The notes: generated from the sequence alone by a model not told the origin. A stretch of 64,000 bases of DNA from CAWJPY01 sp963844865 (GCA_963844865.1 CAWJPY010000031.1:26897-90896), one strand, 5' to 3'. Positions 35,970-46,046 are shown, counted from the first letter of the stretch. Program-made: numbers and translations.

Positions 35970-37683
35970 GTGACTCGTCAGACAGCGTGGTTCGGGGTGA
36001 TACTCCTGGCGATGGCAACTGTGGGATGGACGGCCGATCGACCCGTGGGGCGCATGGACGCCACCCGGTCGGTGGTGTACGCGCGCCACGGTATGGTGGC
36101 GGCGGCGCAGCCCTTGGCGGTCCAGATCGGCGTCGACATCCTCAAACGAGGTGGCAACGCCGTGGATGCGGCCATCGCCGTCAACGCGGCGCTGGCGCTC
36201 ATGGAGCCCATCTCCTGCGGACCCGGCGGTGACCTCTTCGCCATCGTCTGGGACCCCTCGACCGGCAAGCTGGTCGGCCTCAACGCCTCCGGCCGCGCCC
36301 CTGCGGGCCTGACCCGCGACATGGTGCCCGCCAACCCGGACGGGACCATCCCCCTGTACTCGCCCTACTCGTGGACCGTGCCCGGGGCCGTGGACGGCTG
36401 GTTCGAGCTCCACGACCGGTTCGGCAAGCTGCCCATGAAGGATGTCCTGGCGCCCGGCCATCGCCGCTACGCCCGCGAGGGGTTCCCGGTCTCGGCGGTG
36501 ATCGCCTACTACTGGGCGCGCGGCGCCCGGGTCTTCGCCGACAAGCCCGGCTTCGCCGAGGTGTTCATGCCCGGCGGCAAGCCCCCGGCCGAGGGTGAGG
36601 TCTTCGCCAACCCCGCCCTCGCCCACACGCTCGCAGCTCCTCGCCGAGGGGGGTCGCGACGCCTTCTACGAGGGCGCCATCGCCCGCGCCATCGTGGCCT
36701 TCTCGAAGGCCAACGGCGGCTTCTTCACCATGGAGGACTTCGCCGCGCACCACAGCGAGTGGGTCGAGCCGATCTCGACCACCTATCGCGGCATGACGGT
36801 GTGGGAGCTGCCCCCCAACGGCCAGGGTCTGGCCGCCCTGGAGATGCTCAACATCCTGGAGGGCTACGACCTGGCCTCCATGGGGCGGGACAGCACCGAC
36901 TTCTGGCACGTGCTGATCGAGGCCAAGAAGCTGGCCTTCGCCGACCGCGCGCAGTTCTACGCCGACCCGGCCTTCGCCAAGGTGCCCGATCGCCGAGCTC
37001 TTCGACAAGGAGTACGCCGCACCGGCAGGCGCAGCTGCATCGACCCGGACCACGCCGCGCGCTCGGTGGACCCGGGCAACCCCGACCTGGAGCACGGCGA
37101 CACGACCTATCTGGCCACCGCCGACGGAGACGGCATGATGGTGTCCCTGATCCAGTCCAACTACACCGGCTTCGGCTCCGGCTACGTCGTCCCCGAGCTG
37201 GGCTTCGGGATCCAGGACCGGGGCGGGCTGTTCAGCCTCGATCCTGGGCAGCCCCAACGTGCTGCGAGCCCGGCAAGCGGCCCTTCCACACCATCATCCC
37301 CGCTTTCGCCGGCGAGCGACGGCAACCCCAGCATCGCCTTCGGCGTGATGGGCGGCGCCATGCAGCCCCAGGGGCACGCCCAGATCATCGTCAACCTGGT
37401 GGACTTCGGCATGAACCTGCAGGAGGCCGGCGACGCGCCGCGCTTCCACCACTCCGGCTCCTCCCAGCCCACCGGCACCGTCATGACCGACGGCGGCGTG
37501 GTGCTCCTCGAGGACGGCCTGCCCCCCGAGGTACGGCGGGATCTGATCCGGCGCGGGCACGTGGTCGAGCAGGCCACCGGCGGTGACGTCGGCGGCTACC
37601 AGGCCATCCGTCGCGACCCCGACACCGGCGTGCTGGCGGGCGCCACGGAGTCTCGCAAGGACGGCTGCGCCCAGGGCTACTGA
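35970..37683 (+). CDS. ggt: Gamma-glutamyltransferase (seven consensus frameshifts)
   Basis: About 570 residues when corrected. An N-terminal signal-like segment leads into GGNAVDAAIAVNAALALMEP and SCGPGGDLFAIVWD, classic for the family. The catalytic threonine of the small subunit is in HGDTTYLATAD, and FGVMGGAMQPQGHAQ follows. It should transfer or hydrolyse gamma-glutamyl groups such as that of glutathione, in the periplasm. The frame shifts +1 at 36632, 36987, 37021, 37037, 37245, 37264 and 37316; six of the seven sites read as synonymous wobble doublets and the last as Glu/Asp. GGGAGG precedes GTG 35970. Confidence 0.88.
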
Positions 37684-37712
37684 GTACGCCACGCACCGCG
37701 CGGTACCGGCGT

Positions 37713-37721
37713 TGCTACAAT
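37713..37721 (+). promoter_or_regulatory. Extended -10 promoter of the VPS10-like gene
   Basis: TGCTACAAT, 57 bp before the ATG; no -35 visible. It lies in the short gap after the gamma-glutamyltransferase stop. Confidence 0.55.
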
Positions 37722-37777
37722 TACGCGGCTCGCCGCCGCTGTCGGCGTGAACCGAGACCCACCCCTTGGAGGCGCGC

Positions 37778-40562
37778 ATGATCCCGAGACGGTCCCTCAT
37801 CCTTCTGGGCGCAGGCCTGATCGCGACGGCAGCTCTCGCCGCCACCGCCGAGACTCCGACCCGCCAGCTCGTCCCATCCGATCTCGCCAGCCTGAGCTGG
37901 CGCGGCATCGGCCCCGCGCGCATGGGAGGCCGGGTGGCGGCCCTCGCCTGGGTGCCGGGCAGCCGCACCAGCTTCTACGTCGGCTACGCAACCGCCGGGG
38001 TGTTCAAGACCGACAACCTGGGCGTGACCTTCACGCCGCTCTTCGACGAGGAGCAGGTCTCCTCCATCGGCGCCCTGGCGGTGGCCGACGCGCCGGACGA
38101 CTGGCCGGGGTGGGCCGCCGAGGAGGCGAACGCGTCCTCCACCGAGCTCGCCAAGAGTCGGGCGGAACGTGGCCGCGGCCGCATCGTCTGGGTAGGAACC
38201 GGCGAGGGCAACAATCGCAACAGCTCCTCCTGGGGCAATGGGGTCTACCGGTCCACCGATGGCGGCACGACCTGGACCCACCTCGGCCTCGACGAGACGC
38301 ACGACATCCCGGCCATGGCGGTGGATCCCCGCAACCCGGACGTGGCCTACGTGGCCGCCCTCGGCCACCTGTGGGGGCCGAACAAGGAGCGCGGCCTCTA
38401 CAAGACGTCCGACGGCGGCAAGACCTGGCAGGCCGTGCTGCAGGTGGACGAGGACACCGGCGCCTGCGACGTGAAGCTGGATCCGAGCGATCCCGACACG
38501 GTGTACGCCGCCATGTACGCGCGCCGGCGCACTCCTTGGAGCTACGAAGGGATCAGCGATAAGGGCGGCATCTTCCGCTCCACCGACGCCGGAGCCACCT
38601 GGCAGAAGCTAGAGCAACGGGCTGCCCGAGCGCACGGGACGCATCGGCCTCGCCGTGGCGCCTTCCCGACCGGCGCTCCTGTACGCGGTGGTGGAGAGCG
38701 ACCAGGGCGGCAGCGGCAAGTCCATCTTCGACGACCGCTCGGCCGCGGGGGGCCTGTTCCGCTCCGAGGACCACGGCGACCACTGGGTACGGGTGAACAG
38801 CCTGGACTTCCGTCCCTTCTACTTCTCGCGCCTGGCCGTGGACCCCACAGACCCGCAGCGAGTGTATGTCCTGGGCTGGGACGTGACCGTCTCCGACGAC
38901 GGGGGCCGGACCCTGCGCCGCCTCGGCGGGGACGGGGTGGTCCATGTCGACCACCACGCGGTCGCCATCAATCCCGAGGATCCCTCGCGGGTGCTGGTGG
39001 GCAACGACGGCGGGGTCTACCTGACCCATGACCGCGGTCAGACCTGGCGCCACCTGGCGACCACCGCGGCGGGCCAGTTCTACCACGTCAACACCGACCT
39101 CTCCGACCCCTACCGGGTCGGCGGCGGGCTGCAGGACAACGGCTCCTGGATCGGTCCCTCGGGCACCCTCAAGACCCTGGAGACCATGGGCCGCGGCAAC
39201 GGCAAGATCGGCATCCTGGACCGGGACTGGCAGTACGTGCTCGGCGGCGACGGCTTCCGGGTGCTCTTCGACCCCACGGACCCCAAGGTGGTCTACGCCA
39301 CCTCCCAGGGCGGCGCGGTGGTCCGCATCCACCTCGACACCCAGCTCAGGGAGCGGCTCCGGCCGGCCGCCGACGAGGGACAGGAGCGGTTGCGTTTCAA
39401 CTGGGACGCGCCCTTCATCCTCTCCCCCTTCGACCCCACCGTGCTGTACCTGGGCGGCAACAAGGTCTTCAAGCTGACGGACCACGGCCGCTACTCCTAC
39501 CCCATCAGCCCCGACCTGTCGCGCCGCCAGACCGACCGCATCATGAGCGCCGGATCCGCCGCCGAGACCTACGGCACGGTGGTGGCCCTGGCCGAGTCCC
39601 CCCTCCAGCAGGGGCTTCTGTGGGCCGGCACCGACGACGGGCTGATCCATGTCACCCTGGACGACGGCAAGTCCTGGAAGGACGTGACCCCGAGCCAGGT
39701 CAAGGGCCACTGGATCTCCTGCATCGAGCCCTCCCACGCCGACGCCACGACCGCCTACGTGGCCGTGGACGGACACCGCTCCGACGACTTCGAGCCCCTC
39801 ATCCTCGCCACCCACGACGCCGGCCAGACCTGGCAGGAGATCACCGGCGACCTGCCCGCCGGCGGGCCCGTGCGGGTGGTGCGGGAGCACCCCGACAACC
39901 CGGACGTGCTGGTGAGCGGCACCGAGTTCGCAGCCTACCTGTCCGTCGACGGCGGCGGTCACTGGATGAAGATCAACGGCTCGAGCCTGCCCACGGTGCC
40001 GGTCTACGACCTCACCTTCCACCCCCGGGAGGACGACCTCGTTGCCGGGACCCACGGCCGCAGCGTCTACATCCTCGACGACGCCGCCTTCCTGGGCGAG
40101 CTGACGCCCCAGGTGCTGGCCGAGCCCCTGCACCTCTTCCCCTTGCGCGAGGCCAAGCCGCACCTCTTCGGGGGCCGGGGCTACGGGGAGGGGTCGGCGG
40201 TGTTCAAAGCCCCGAACCCGCCCATGGGCGCGGTCATCACCTACTGGTTGCGCGACCTACCCACCGAGCCGGTGAAGGTGCGGATCACCGACGAGGACGG
40301 CAGCGAGGTGCGGAAGCTCGAGGGCGAGGCGCGGCCCGGCGTCAACCGGGTGGTGTGGGACCTCCAGGCCGACAAGGACCAGCGCTTCGACCTGCCCGAC
40401 GAACAGACCCAGTTCGTGCCGCCGGGGACCTACACGGTAACGGTCTCGGTCGGGGACAGCTCGGTCCACGGCACGGTGAAGGTGGCGCCGGCCGCCAACT
40501 GGCGCTCCCCCGAGGAGGTGGCCTACATCCCGCCGGCCTCGCCCTGGGCCAGCCCGTCGTAG
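37778..40562 (+). CDS. Exported VPS10/BNR-repeat propeller protein (one consensus frameshift)
   Basis: About 927 residues. After a signal peptide (IPRRSLILLGAGLIATAALA) comes the WRGIGPARMGGR opening typical of bacterial sortilin-like or glycosyl-hydrolase-like propellers. Repeated Asp-box blades follow (STDGGTTWTHLG, TSDGGKTWQAVL, THDRGQTWRHL, THDAGQTWQEI), and the C-terminus has a FlgD-like segment (GVNRVVWDLQADKDQRF). Members of this group are often annotated as glycosyl hydrolases without biochemical proof. A single extra base at 38611-38612 (CTA/G before AGCAAC) shifts the frame; corrected it reads KLSNGLPERTGRIGLAVAPS. GGAGG precedes the ATG. Confidence 0.88.
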
Positions 40563-40603
40563 CCCGAGCGGCGGCGCCGGCGACGGCGGAGGGAGCGGAC
40601 GGC

Positions 40604-41074
40604 ATGCGCAGCGCGGGCTTGCTGATGTACCGGAAGCGGCACGGGAAGACCGAGGTCTTCCTCGTGCATCCCGGCGGACCCTACTTCCGGAAGCGGGACG
40701 AGGGCTCATGGAGCGTGCCCAAGGGGGTGATCGAGGGGGACGAGCCCCCCATGGAGCGCGCGGTCAAGGAGTTCGCGGAGGAGACCGGGCGCAGCGTCGA
40801 GGACTGCGGCGGCGGCGCCGAGCTCCTCGACCTGGGCGAGGTCACCCAGAGGAGCGGCAAGGTGGTGCACGCCTGGGCCTTCGCCGGCGACTGGCCCGAC
40901 GGCCACGAGGTGGTCAGCAACACCTTCGAGCTGGAGTGGCCGCCCCACTCCGGCAGCCGCCGGGAGTTCCCCGAGGTCGACCAGGGACGTTTCTTCGACC
41001 TGGAGGAGGCCCGGAGCAGGATCAACGGAGCCCAGGTTGCTTTCCTGGATCGGTTGGTGGATGAGCTGAGCTGA
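40604..41074 (+). CDS. NUDIX hydrolase
   Basis: 156 residues. The Nudix box is visible as GVIEGDEPPMERAVKEFAEE followed by TG, close to the consensus GX5EX7REUXEEXGU with a Lys in place of the conserved Arg. The N-terminus AGLLMYRKRHGKTEVFLVHPGGPY with SWSVPKG resembles the predicted-NTP-pyrophosphohydrolase group active on diadenosine polyphosphates or damaged nucleotides. GGAGGGAG lies 8 nt before the ATG. It follows the VPS10-like gene after 41 bp and may be co-transcribed. Confidence 0.88.
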   Translation: MRSAGLLMYRKRHGKTEVFLVHPGGPYFRKRDEGSWSVPKGVIEGDEPPMERAVKEFAEETGRSVEDCGGGAELLDLGEVTQRSGKVVHAWAFAGDWPDGHEVVSNTFELEWPPHSGSRREFPEVDQGRFFDLEEARSRINGAQVAFLDRLVDELS

Positions 41075-41290
41075 GCGCCGGCTTCTCCAGCCGAGGAGCT
41101 GACGGCGCTCGTGGCCGACCTCCTGGGCGCCTCTCGCGCCGTCGTCACCACCCGCTGGGGACGGGAACAGGTGGCTCGCCTCGCCGTACTGCTGCGACGA
41201 TCTCCGCTCGACGGGCTGGGATCCCGGGTCCCTGTCTGACCGCCAACCCCCTCAGGGCAGTTCGGCCTTGGCGCGCGCCATCTGCAAGCA

Positions 41291-41313
41291 GGGCCGGCGC
41301 GGTGCGCCGGCCC
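41291..41313. terminator. Hairpin between convergent genes
   Basis: GGGCCGGCGC-GGT-GCGCCGGCCC, a perfect 10-bp stem between the NUDIX gene and the convergent sigma-factor operon; it could terminate both. The rest of 41075-41356 contains no gene I can support. Confidence 0.55.
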
Positions 41314-41356
41314 GGAATCATCGGCACTGAGCGATCGAAGAGCGCTCCCGAGAGTG

Positions 41357-42022
41357 CTACTCCTTCTCCGCGGTCACTCGCTTCGCCGCCGCCTCGCGGC
41401 TCAACGCTCCGGAGGCGTACTGGCGGAGGTCGCGCATCTTGGCCCGCAGCACGAGACGGGTCCCGTCACCGCCACCCAGCAGGCTCCGTCCGTCGAGGAA
41501 GGCGGCAACGACCAGCCAATCATCGTCGCGAAGCTCGTTCAGGGTCGGGCCGTAGTCGAGCATGGCGTCGGTCAGCTCCGTCTTGAACATCACGAGCCGT
41601 TTGGCCGGATCGTCCTCCGGAGCGCCTCGCTTCGCGTCTGTCTCGGCGGATCCCGCCTTCGCGTTGTCGGGGCTGACGAAGTAGAGCTTGAAGTCCTCGT
41701 CCCCGGTCACCATCCGCTTCTCGGCTGCCTCCAGCTGTACGAGCAGGTGGCGGGTGAGGCTCGCCCTCAGGGTGAAGACCGCGCCGTAGCCCTCCAGCAC
41801 GAGCCCCCGGGTCGTCCCGGAAGGGCGGTTCACGACCACGTTCGGGCTCTGCACCAACACCTCGTCAAGGATCGTCTCGAGCACCTGCACCTTGCGCTCG
41901 AGCCGCGACGTGTCGGGCTCGGAAGCCCTGGCCGACGCCGCCATCGCACCCAGCAGACCCAGGGTCAGGGCCGCGGCCAGCACCATGCGCACGCCTTTGC
42001 TCTTCCTGTCAGTCGGTCCCAT
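41357..42022 (-). CDS. Periplasmic protein of unknown function in the sigma-factor operon
   Basis: 221 residues; no family recognised. A signal peptide (about 10-32, LAAALTLGLLGAMAASARA) is followed by a coiled-coil-like stretch (TSRLERKVQVLETILDEVL) and a mixed alpha/beta body. Its start overlaps the anti-sigma gene by 14 bp, with AAGGAG upstream. Being last in the ECF sigma - anti-sigma operon, it is probably either a sensor partner of the anti-sigma factor or part of the response. Confidence 0.75.
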   Translation of the reverse strand: MGPTDRKSKGVRMVLAAALTLGLLGAMAASARASEPDTSRLERKVQVLETILDEVLVQSPNVVVNRPSGTTRGLVLEGYGAVFTLRASLTRHLLVQLEAAEKRMVTGDEDFKLYFVSPDNAKAGSAETDAKRGAPEDDPAKRLVMFKTELTDAMLDYGPTLNELRDDDWLVVAAFLDGRSLLGGGDGTRLVLRAKMRDLRQYASGALSREAAAKRVTAEKE

Positions 42023-42707
42023 CGTTCTCTCCTTTCCTCGCTGCCGGCAGATGGCGGTCACCCGCCGACCACGGTCCATTGTTGGCCCGGGCCAGCTCGA
42101 TGCGGTTGCGCAGATCGTCGAACTGACGCTCCTGGCGCACCGCCAGGGCGTCATACAGGGCCTGGGTGAGCTCCACCTGCGCCCCGGTCTGGCGGCGCTC
42201 GAGCTCGTCCAGGCGGGCTGTGGTGCCGTCGAAGAGCGCCTGCGCCACCTCGGCGAACTCGGCCCGAGTCACGCCCCTCTGGCCGGCGGCAGGCGCCATG
42301 GCAGTCGCCGCCTCCAGCTCCGCGGCGGGCGAGCCATCGAGGCGCACCAGCAGCCCCGCGGGGGTGCGGTCCACCCGCAGGCCGGCCACCAGGAGGCCGA
42401 GGAAGAGCACGGCGGCGGCGGCGAAGCCCACACCCCCGGCGAGCAGCCACCGGCGGGCGCCCCGCTGCGCAGGAGGGCTCCACAAGAGGGCGCTCCGATG
42501 GGCCGGTGCCTCCACCTCGCGCCCCTCCCCACCGGCCAGCTCCCGCAGTGCGACCCGGGCCTGCTGCAGCTCCTCCCAGTCGCGGCGCAGCGCGTCGTCC
42601 CCGGCCAACGCCTCCTCCAGCTCCCGTTTCGCGGCTGGCTCCAGCTCTCCGTAGAGCGCGGCCACCATGCGATCCCGCCAGTGGTCCAGCCTCTCCTCGT
42701 CGTTCAT
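42009..42707 (-). CDS. Anti-sigma factor-like single-pass membrane protein
   Basis: 232 residues. The N-terminal 85 residues are acidic and helical (RDRMVAALYGELEPAAKREL) as in anti-sigma domains, but the zinc-binding HxxxCxxC is absent. One membrane helix (about 100-120, WLLAGGVGFAAAAVLFLGLL) leads to a periplasmic part that ends in a long coiled coil (LDELERRQTGAQVELTQALY). ATGA overlap with the sigma gene. It should hold the sigma factor inactive until an envelope signal is sensed. Confidence 0.83.
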   Translation of the reverse strand: MNDEERLDHWRDRMVAALYGELEPAAKRELEEALAGDDALRRDWEELQQARVALRELAGGEGREVEAPAHRSALLWSPPAQRGARRWLLAGGVGFAAAAVLFLGLLVAGLRVDRTPAGLLVRLDGSPAAELEAATAMAPAAGQRGVTRAEFAEVAQALFDGTTARLDELERRQTGAQVELTQALYDALAVRQERQFDDLRNRIELARANNGPWSAGDRHLPAARKGENDGTD

Positions 42708-43276
42708 CGTGATGTCCCTCCTTCCAGCGCGGAAACGCCGCCAACCGGCACCATCCGCCGCAGGGCCTTGAGCCCGTAATAGATGCGCGACCGGATGGTC
42801 GCCGCCGGCACGCCGGTCATGGCGGCGATCTCCACCGACGTGAAGCCCTCCAGCTCCCGGAGCACGATGGCGGTTCGCTGCTCCATGGGCAGGCGGGCCA
42901 GCACGGTCTCGAGCAGCAGGACACCATCCCGGCGCTCGCTCTCCCGAAGGACGCCGCCCGCTTCCACCGACGCACCGTCGAGAGCAGCCGCGTCGCCGAG
43001 AGCCACCTCCCGCCGCTCCGACCGGCGCCCCCGGTCTCGGCACAGGTTGAGGGCGATGGAGTGCAGCCAGGTCTTGAAGTGCTCCGGCTCGCGCAGGCGG
43101 CCGAGATTGATCCAGGCCCTCAGCAGGGTCTCCTGGCAGGTGTCGCGGGCCGCTTCCTCGTCGCCCAGGGAACGCAGCAGGAACCGGAACAACCGCGGGT
43201 TCCAGCGCCCCACGAGGACTCCGAAGGCCTCGCGGCTCCCCTGCCGCGACAGCACCACCAGCTCTCCGTCGGTCAT
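42704..43276 (-). CDS. ECF (sigma-70 family) RNA polymerase sigma factor
   Basis: 190 residues. Region 2 is visible (LFRFLLRSLGDEEAARDTCQ) and region 4 ends with the helix-turn-helix LEGFTSVEIAAMTGVPAATI. No long C-terminal extension. ATG 43276 is chosen because region 2 begins soon after; the frame is open for 38 more codons without homology. It is first in a three-gene operon with its anti-sigma factor and a periplasmic protein. ECF sigma factors usually activate their own operon; I cannot identify the promoter with certainty. Confidence 0.92.
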   Translation of the reverse strand: MTDGELVVLSRQGSREAFGVLVGRWNPRLFRFLLRSLGDEEAARDTCQETLLRAWINLGRLREPEHFKTWLHSIALNLCRDRGRRSERREVALGDAAALDGASVEAGGVLRESERRDGVLLLETVLARLPMEQRTAIVLRELEGFTSVEIAAMTGVPAATIRSRIYYGLKALRRMVPVGGVSALEGGTSR

Positions 43277-43551
43277 GGTGTGCACCCGTGGTCCCCCGGT
43301 CGCGTCCTGCCCATGCCAGTGAGACGAGTCGAAAGCGACGACTGTTGAACGCCGCTCCCGAGGCCACTGTCCAACCGTGCGAACGCGCACATTGTGGCGT
43401 AACCCGACGGCTAGCGGAGGAGGTCCCGCGGTGGATCACCCACCGGTCGTCTCCTGGCGTGCAGCCCCGACCCCTCCCGGGGACCGACACACTGGGCGAT
43501 GCGACGTCCTTCCGGGACCTCCACCGTGCGGTGGAGCACCCGGCCGCCGGG

Positions 43552-44527
43552 CTAGGTGGCGAGCTCGACCACGTCCCGATCTCTCAGCTCGAAGTCGCGA
43601 GAGACCTTCTGCCCCTGCACCTGCCCCCCCCAGACCCGCGCGAAGGCGAGGCGATCCACCAGGTCGCCGTGGATGCGCGCGGCCAGATCCAGGATCGTCG
43701 ACCCCTCATCCAGGACATAGGGCTCGCGGCTCGCCGCCCGGGCGCCGGGGGGCTTGGTGTAGGCGCGCACGAGACGGAGCATCCGCCACACCGCCATCTT
43801 GAGCTGCTGGGCGCCGATCCGCTTGGCGGCGCTGAAGCGCACCACCGGGAACGTCTCCCCGTACAGCTCCTCCAACACCTCGACGTCGTCATGGTTCACC
43901 AGGTCGACCTTGGTGATGACCAGCAGGGAGGGCAAGGGCAGCTCATGGGGGTCGCTGTCCTCGGGCAAGGCGCCCACCAGGGGCACGTGCAGCGCGGCCA
44001 GGCGCTCACAGATCTCTTCCACCCCGGCGAGGACGCCGGCGGTGGAGGGGTCGGCGAGCAGCAACGCCGCGTCGGCAGCCTGGACGATGTTGGGCAGCCA
44101 CGGCTCCATGTGCTCGGCGGTGATCGGGCGGCAGATCGACGAGCTGGATCTGGACGTCCTCGAAAGCCATCATGCCGGGTTGCGGGATGGGTGGTGGCGA
44201 ACGGGTAGTCCGCGATGGTCGGCTGGGCGCGGGTGAGGGTGGCCAACAGGGACGACTTGCCGGCGTTCGGAGCCCCCAGGAGGACCACCTGGGCGGCGCC
44301 CTCGGGCTCCACGTGGATGGCTCCTGCGCGGGGCGCCTGACGCCGCTCGGCCTCCAGGCGGAGGCGGGCGAGGCGGCGCTTGATGTCCGCCTGCATCTTC
44401 TCCGTCCCCTTGTGCTTGGGGATGGTGGCGAGCATCTCCTCAAGCGCGCACGCTTGTCGTCGATGGTCTTGGCGGCGCGCAGCTTGCCTTCCGCCACTCG
44501 ATATTGGGCGGTCACGTTGGCCGGCAT
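43552..44527 (-). CDS. Obg-like/DRG-type GTPase with TGS domain (consensus frameshifts)
   Basis: About 324 residues when corrected. Opening MPANVTAQYRVAEGKLRAAK, then ATIPKHKGTEK and the P-loop GAPNAGKSS, switch LVDLPP, TKVDL for base recognition and a C-terminal TGS domain (VLDEGSTILDLAARIHGDL). Such GTPases bind ribosomes or translation factors. The frame shifts at 44125 and 44183 (both CCC/G wobble doublets) and near 44440-44455 (net +2, or a one-base loss). The start is 6 nt after TACAAT, so the mRNA should be leaderless. Convergent with nothing; upstream is the SIMPL gene, divergent. Confidence 0.85.
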
Positions 44528-44533
44528 AGAGAG

Positions 44534-44539
44534 ATTGTA
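44534..44539 (-). promoter_or_regulatory. Leaderless promoter box of the TGS GTPase gene
   Basis: On the minus strand TACAAT, then CTCTCT, then ATG. Six nt between the -10 box and the start codon would put transcription start at the A of ATG. Confidence 0.6.
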
Positions 44540-44649
44540 CGTCGTCCGCAGCCTTTGCGGCAGCGCATCGCAGGAGGCCCGTGGGCTCCTGTGCTGTACC
44601 ATCGTGAGAGCGTGCACATCGCGACGCCCGCCCGCGAGGAGGGATCATC

Positions 44650-45360
44650 ATGGAGAGACCGCTGTTCGGCCCGTCGCTCGTCCTCGGAGCTCTCGTCGGC
44701 GCCGGCGTCGCCCTCGCCGGCAGCTTCATCGGCAACGGTTTCCTGCAGGCCCGAGCCAGCGACCGCTTCGTCACCGTCAAGGGCCTCTCCGAGCGGGAGG
44801 TGGCGGCCGATCTCGTCCTCTGGCCGATCGTGTATGCCGTCACCGCCAACGACCTCGGCACTCTTCAGCAGGGGGTGGAGACGGGGGAGAAGAAGATCCG
44901 CGCCTTTCTCGGCTCTGATTTCGATCCGTCCGAGATCGGCGCCACCGCCCCTCGGGTAACCGATCGCCAGGCCCAGGGGATGACGGATCAACACCTCGAG
45001 CGGTATACGGCGGAAGCGACTGTCACCCTGCGCACGCACAAGATCGACGCCGCCCGCAACGCCATGGTGCGCTCCGGCGAGCTGGTCAAGGAGGGGGTCG
45101 CGGTGGTCCGCAGCTACGAGTACCAGACCCAGTACACGTACACCGAGCTCGACCAGATCAAGCCCGAGATGATCGCCGAGGCGACACGGGACGCCCGCCG
45201 GGCGGCGGAGCAGTTCGCCAAGGACTCGGGCGCGCGGGTCGGCGGCATCCGCAATGCCCAGCAGGGATACTTCTCGATCGAGGACCGCGACCCGTTCTCG
45301 CCGCAGTTCAAGAAGATCCGGGTCGTGACGACGGTCCAGTACTTCCTGGAGGAAGACTGA
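44650..45360 (+). CDS. SIMPL domain-containing exported protein
   Basis: 236 residues. One N-terminal hydrophobic helix (LVLGALVGAGVALAGSFIGN) acts as an anchor or signal. The body shows the SIMPL pattern: VTVKGLSEREVAADLVLWPI, repeated beta strands and ATRDARRAAEQFAKDSGARVGG near the C-terminus. SIMPL proteins resemble OprI/BP26-like periplasmic proteins of unclear function. GAGGAGG precedes the ATG. Monocistronic. Confidence 0.88.
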   Translation: MERPLFGPSLVLGALVGAGVALAGSFIGNGFLQARASDRFVTVKGLSEREVAADLVLWPIVYAVTANDLGTLQQGVETGEKKIRAFLGSDFDPSEIGATAPRVTDRQAQGMTDQHLERYTAEATVTLRTHKIDAARNAMVRSGELVKEGVAVVRSYEYQTQYTYTELDQIKPEMIAEATRDARRAAEQFAKDSGARVGGIRNAQQGYFSIEDRDPFSPQFKKIRVVTTVQYFLEED

Positions 45361-45416
45361 CGCCGCCCGCCCCGTGACCGGACGCAGCGCCCACCGTCAT
45401 CAGGGCCGTCGCGCAT

Positions 45417-45451
45417 CAAAAAACCCCCTCCGCCGGGGAGGGGGTCTCGTC
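45417..45451 (-). terminator. Intrinsic terminator of the second RRM gene
   Basis: On the minus strand a CCCCCTCCCC-GGCG-GAGGGGG stem followed by TTTTTT, 18 bp after the stop, matching the terminator of the first RRM gene in form. Confidence 0.88.
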
Positions 45452-45469
45452 CCGATGGGATCGGAACAG

Positions 45470-45766
45470 CTACCAGCGCTCCTCGGACTCTCGGAACCCT
45501 CCGCCACCGCCCTCGCGACGCCGGTCGTGGGCCTCGCTCACGCGGATGGTGCGGCCGTCCAGCTCCTTGCCGTCCATCGCCGAGGCCGCATCGTCGCCCG
45601 CGCCGTCGTCCGCGAACGTGACGAAGCCGAAGCCACGCGAACGTCCCGTGCCCCGATCGACGATGACCTTGGCATCCGTGACCTCGCCAAAGGACGAGAA
45701 GGCCTCCAAGAGGCCCTCGTCTCGCGTGTTCCAGCTCAGGTTCCCGACAAACAGTTTCTTGGCCAT
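45470..45766 (-). CDS. RRM-domain RNA-binding protein (paralogue)
   Basis: 98 residues, with RNP2 LFVGNL (5-10) and RNP1 SRGFGFVTF (43-51) at the same positions as its paralogue at 7686-7976, and a Gly/Arg/Glu tail ending FRESEERW. It should bind RNA in the cytoplasm. A leader of about 105 nt follows a promoter similar to that of the paralogue, and the same terminator type ends the gene, which suggests shared regulation, perhaps by temperature. Confidence 0.93.
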   Translation of the reverse strand: MAKKLFVGNLSWNTRDEGLLEAFSSFGEVTDAKVIVDRGTGRSRGFGFVTFADDGAGDDAASAMDGKELDGRTIRVSEAHDRRREGGGGGFRESEERW

Positions 45767-45879
45767 GGTCTCCTTCTCTCCCGGAGCCGCTCCATTCGGC
45801 TCCTCACGACGCAGCACGGCGGGACTCCGCCCCACCCATACGGGGGGGCCACCCCGTTGGTAGCCTCCATGTTCACAAG

Positions 45880-45907
45880 CATATAGAAGGTGTCTCGCGA
45901 AAAGCAA
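45880..45907 (-). promoter_or_regulatory. Promoter of the second RRM gene
   Basis: On the minus strand TTGCTT (45902-45907), 16-bp spacer, TATATG (45880-45885). The -35 region reads CGGCTTGC, as at the other RRM gene. Confidence 0.6.
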
Positions 45908-46046
45908 GCCGGTCGCCCCCCGGCGCCCGATCCGTGCACGGCACGTCCCGGGCGCGGACCGCTCCCGACGGAGGGCCGCGCCCGCCGACCTCGGTGGGAA
46001 CGTGTCTCATCCCCGAGCTGTTGTCCGGCCCAGAAGGAGGCACACC

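Noticed and set aside
33001..37325. Programmed +1 frameshifting or quadruplet decoding as the explanation for the repeated frame changes
   Set aside because: No common slippery motif exists; the sites instead fit two alternative third-position bases written in a row, which recoding would not produce.
41075..41238. Open frame directly after the NUDIX stop (EELTALVADLLGASRAVVTT)
   Set aside because: It has protein-like composition but no good start codon or ribosome site and only about 50 codons; it might be a remnant, not a gene I can support.
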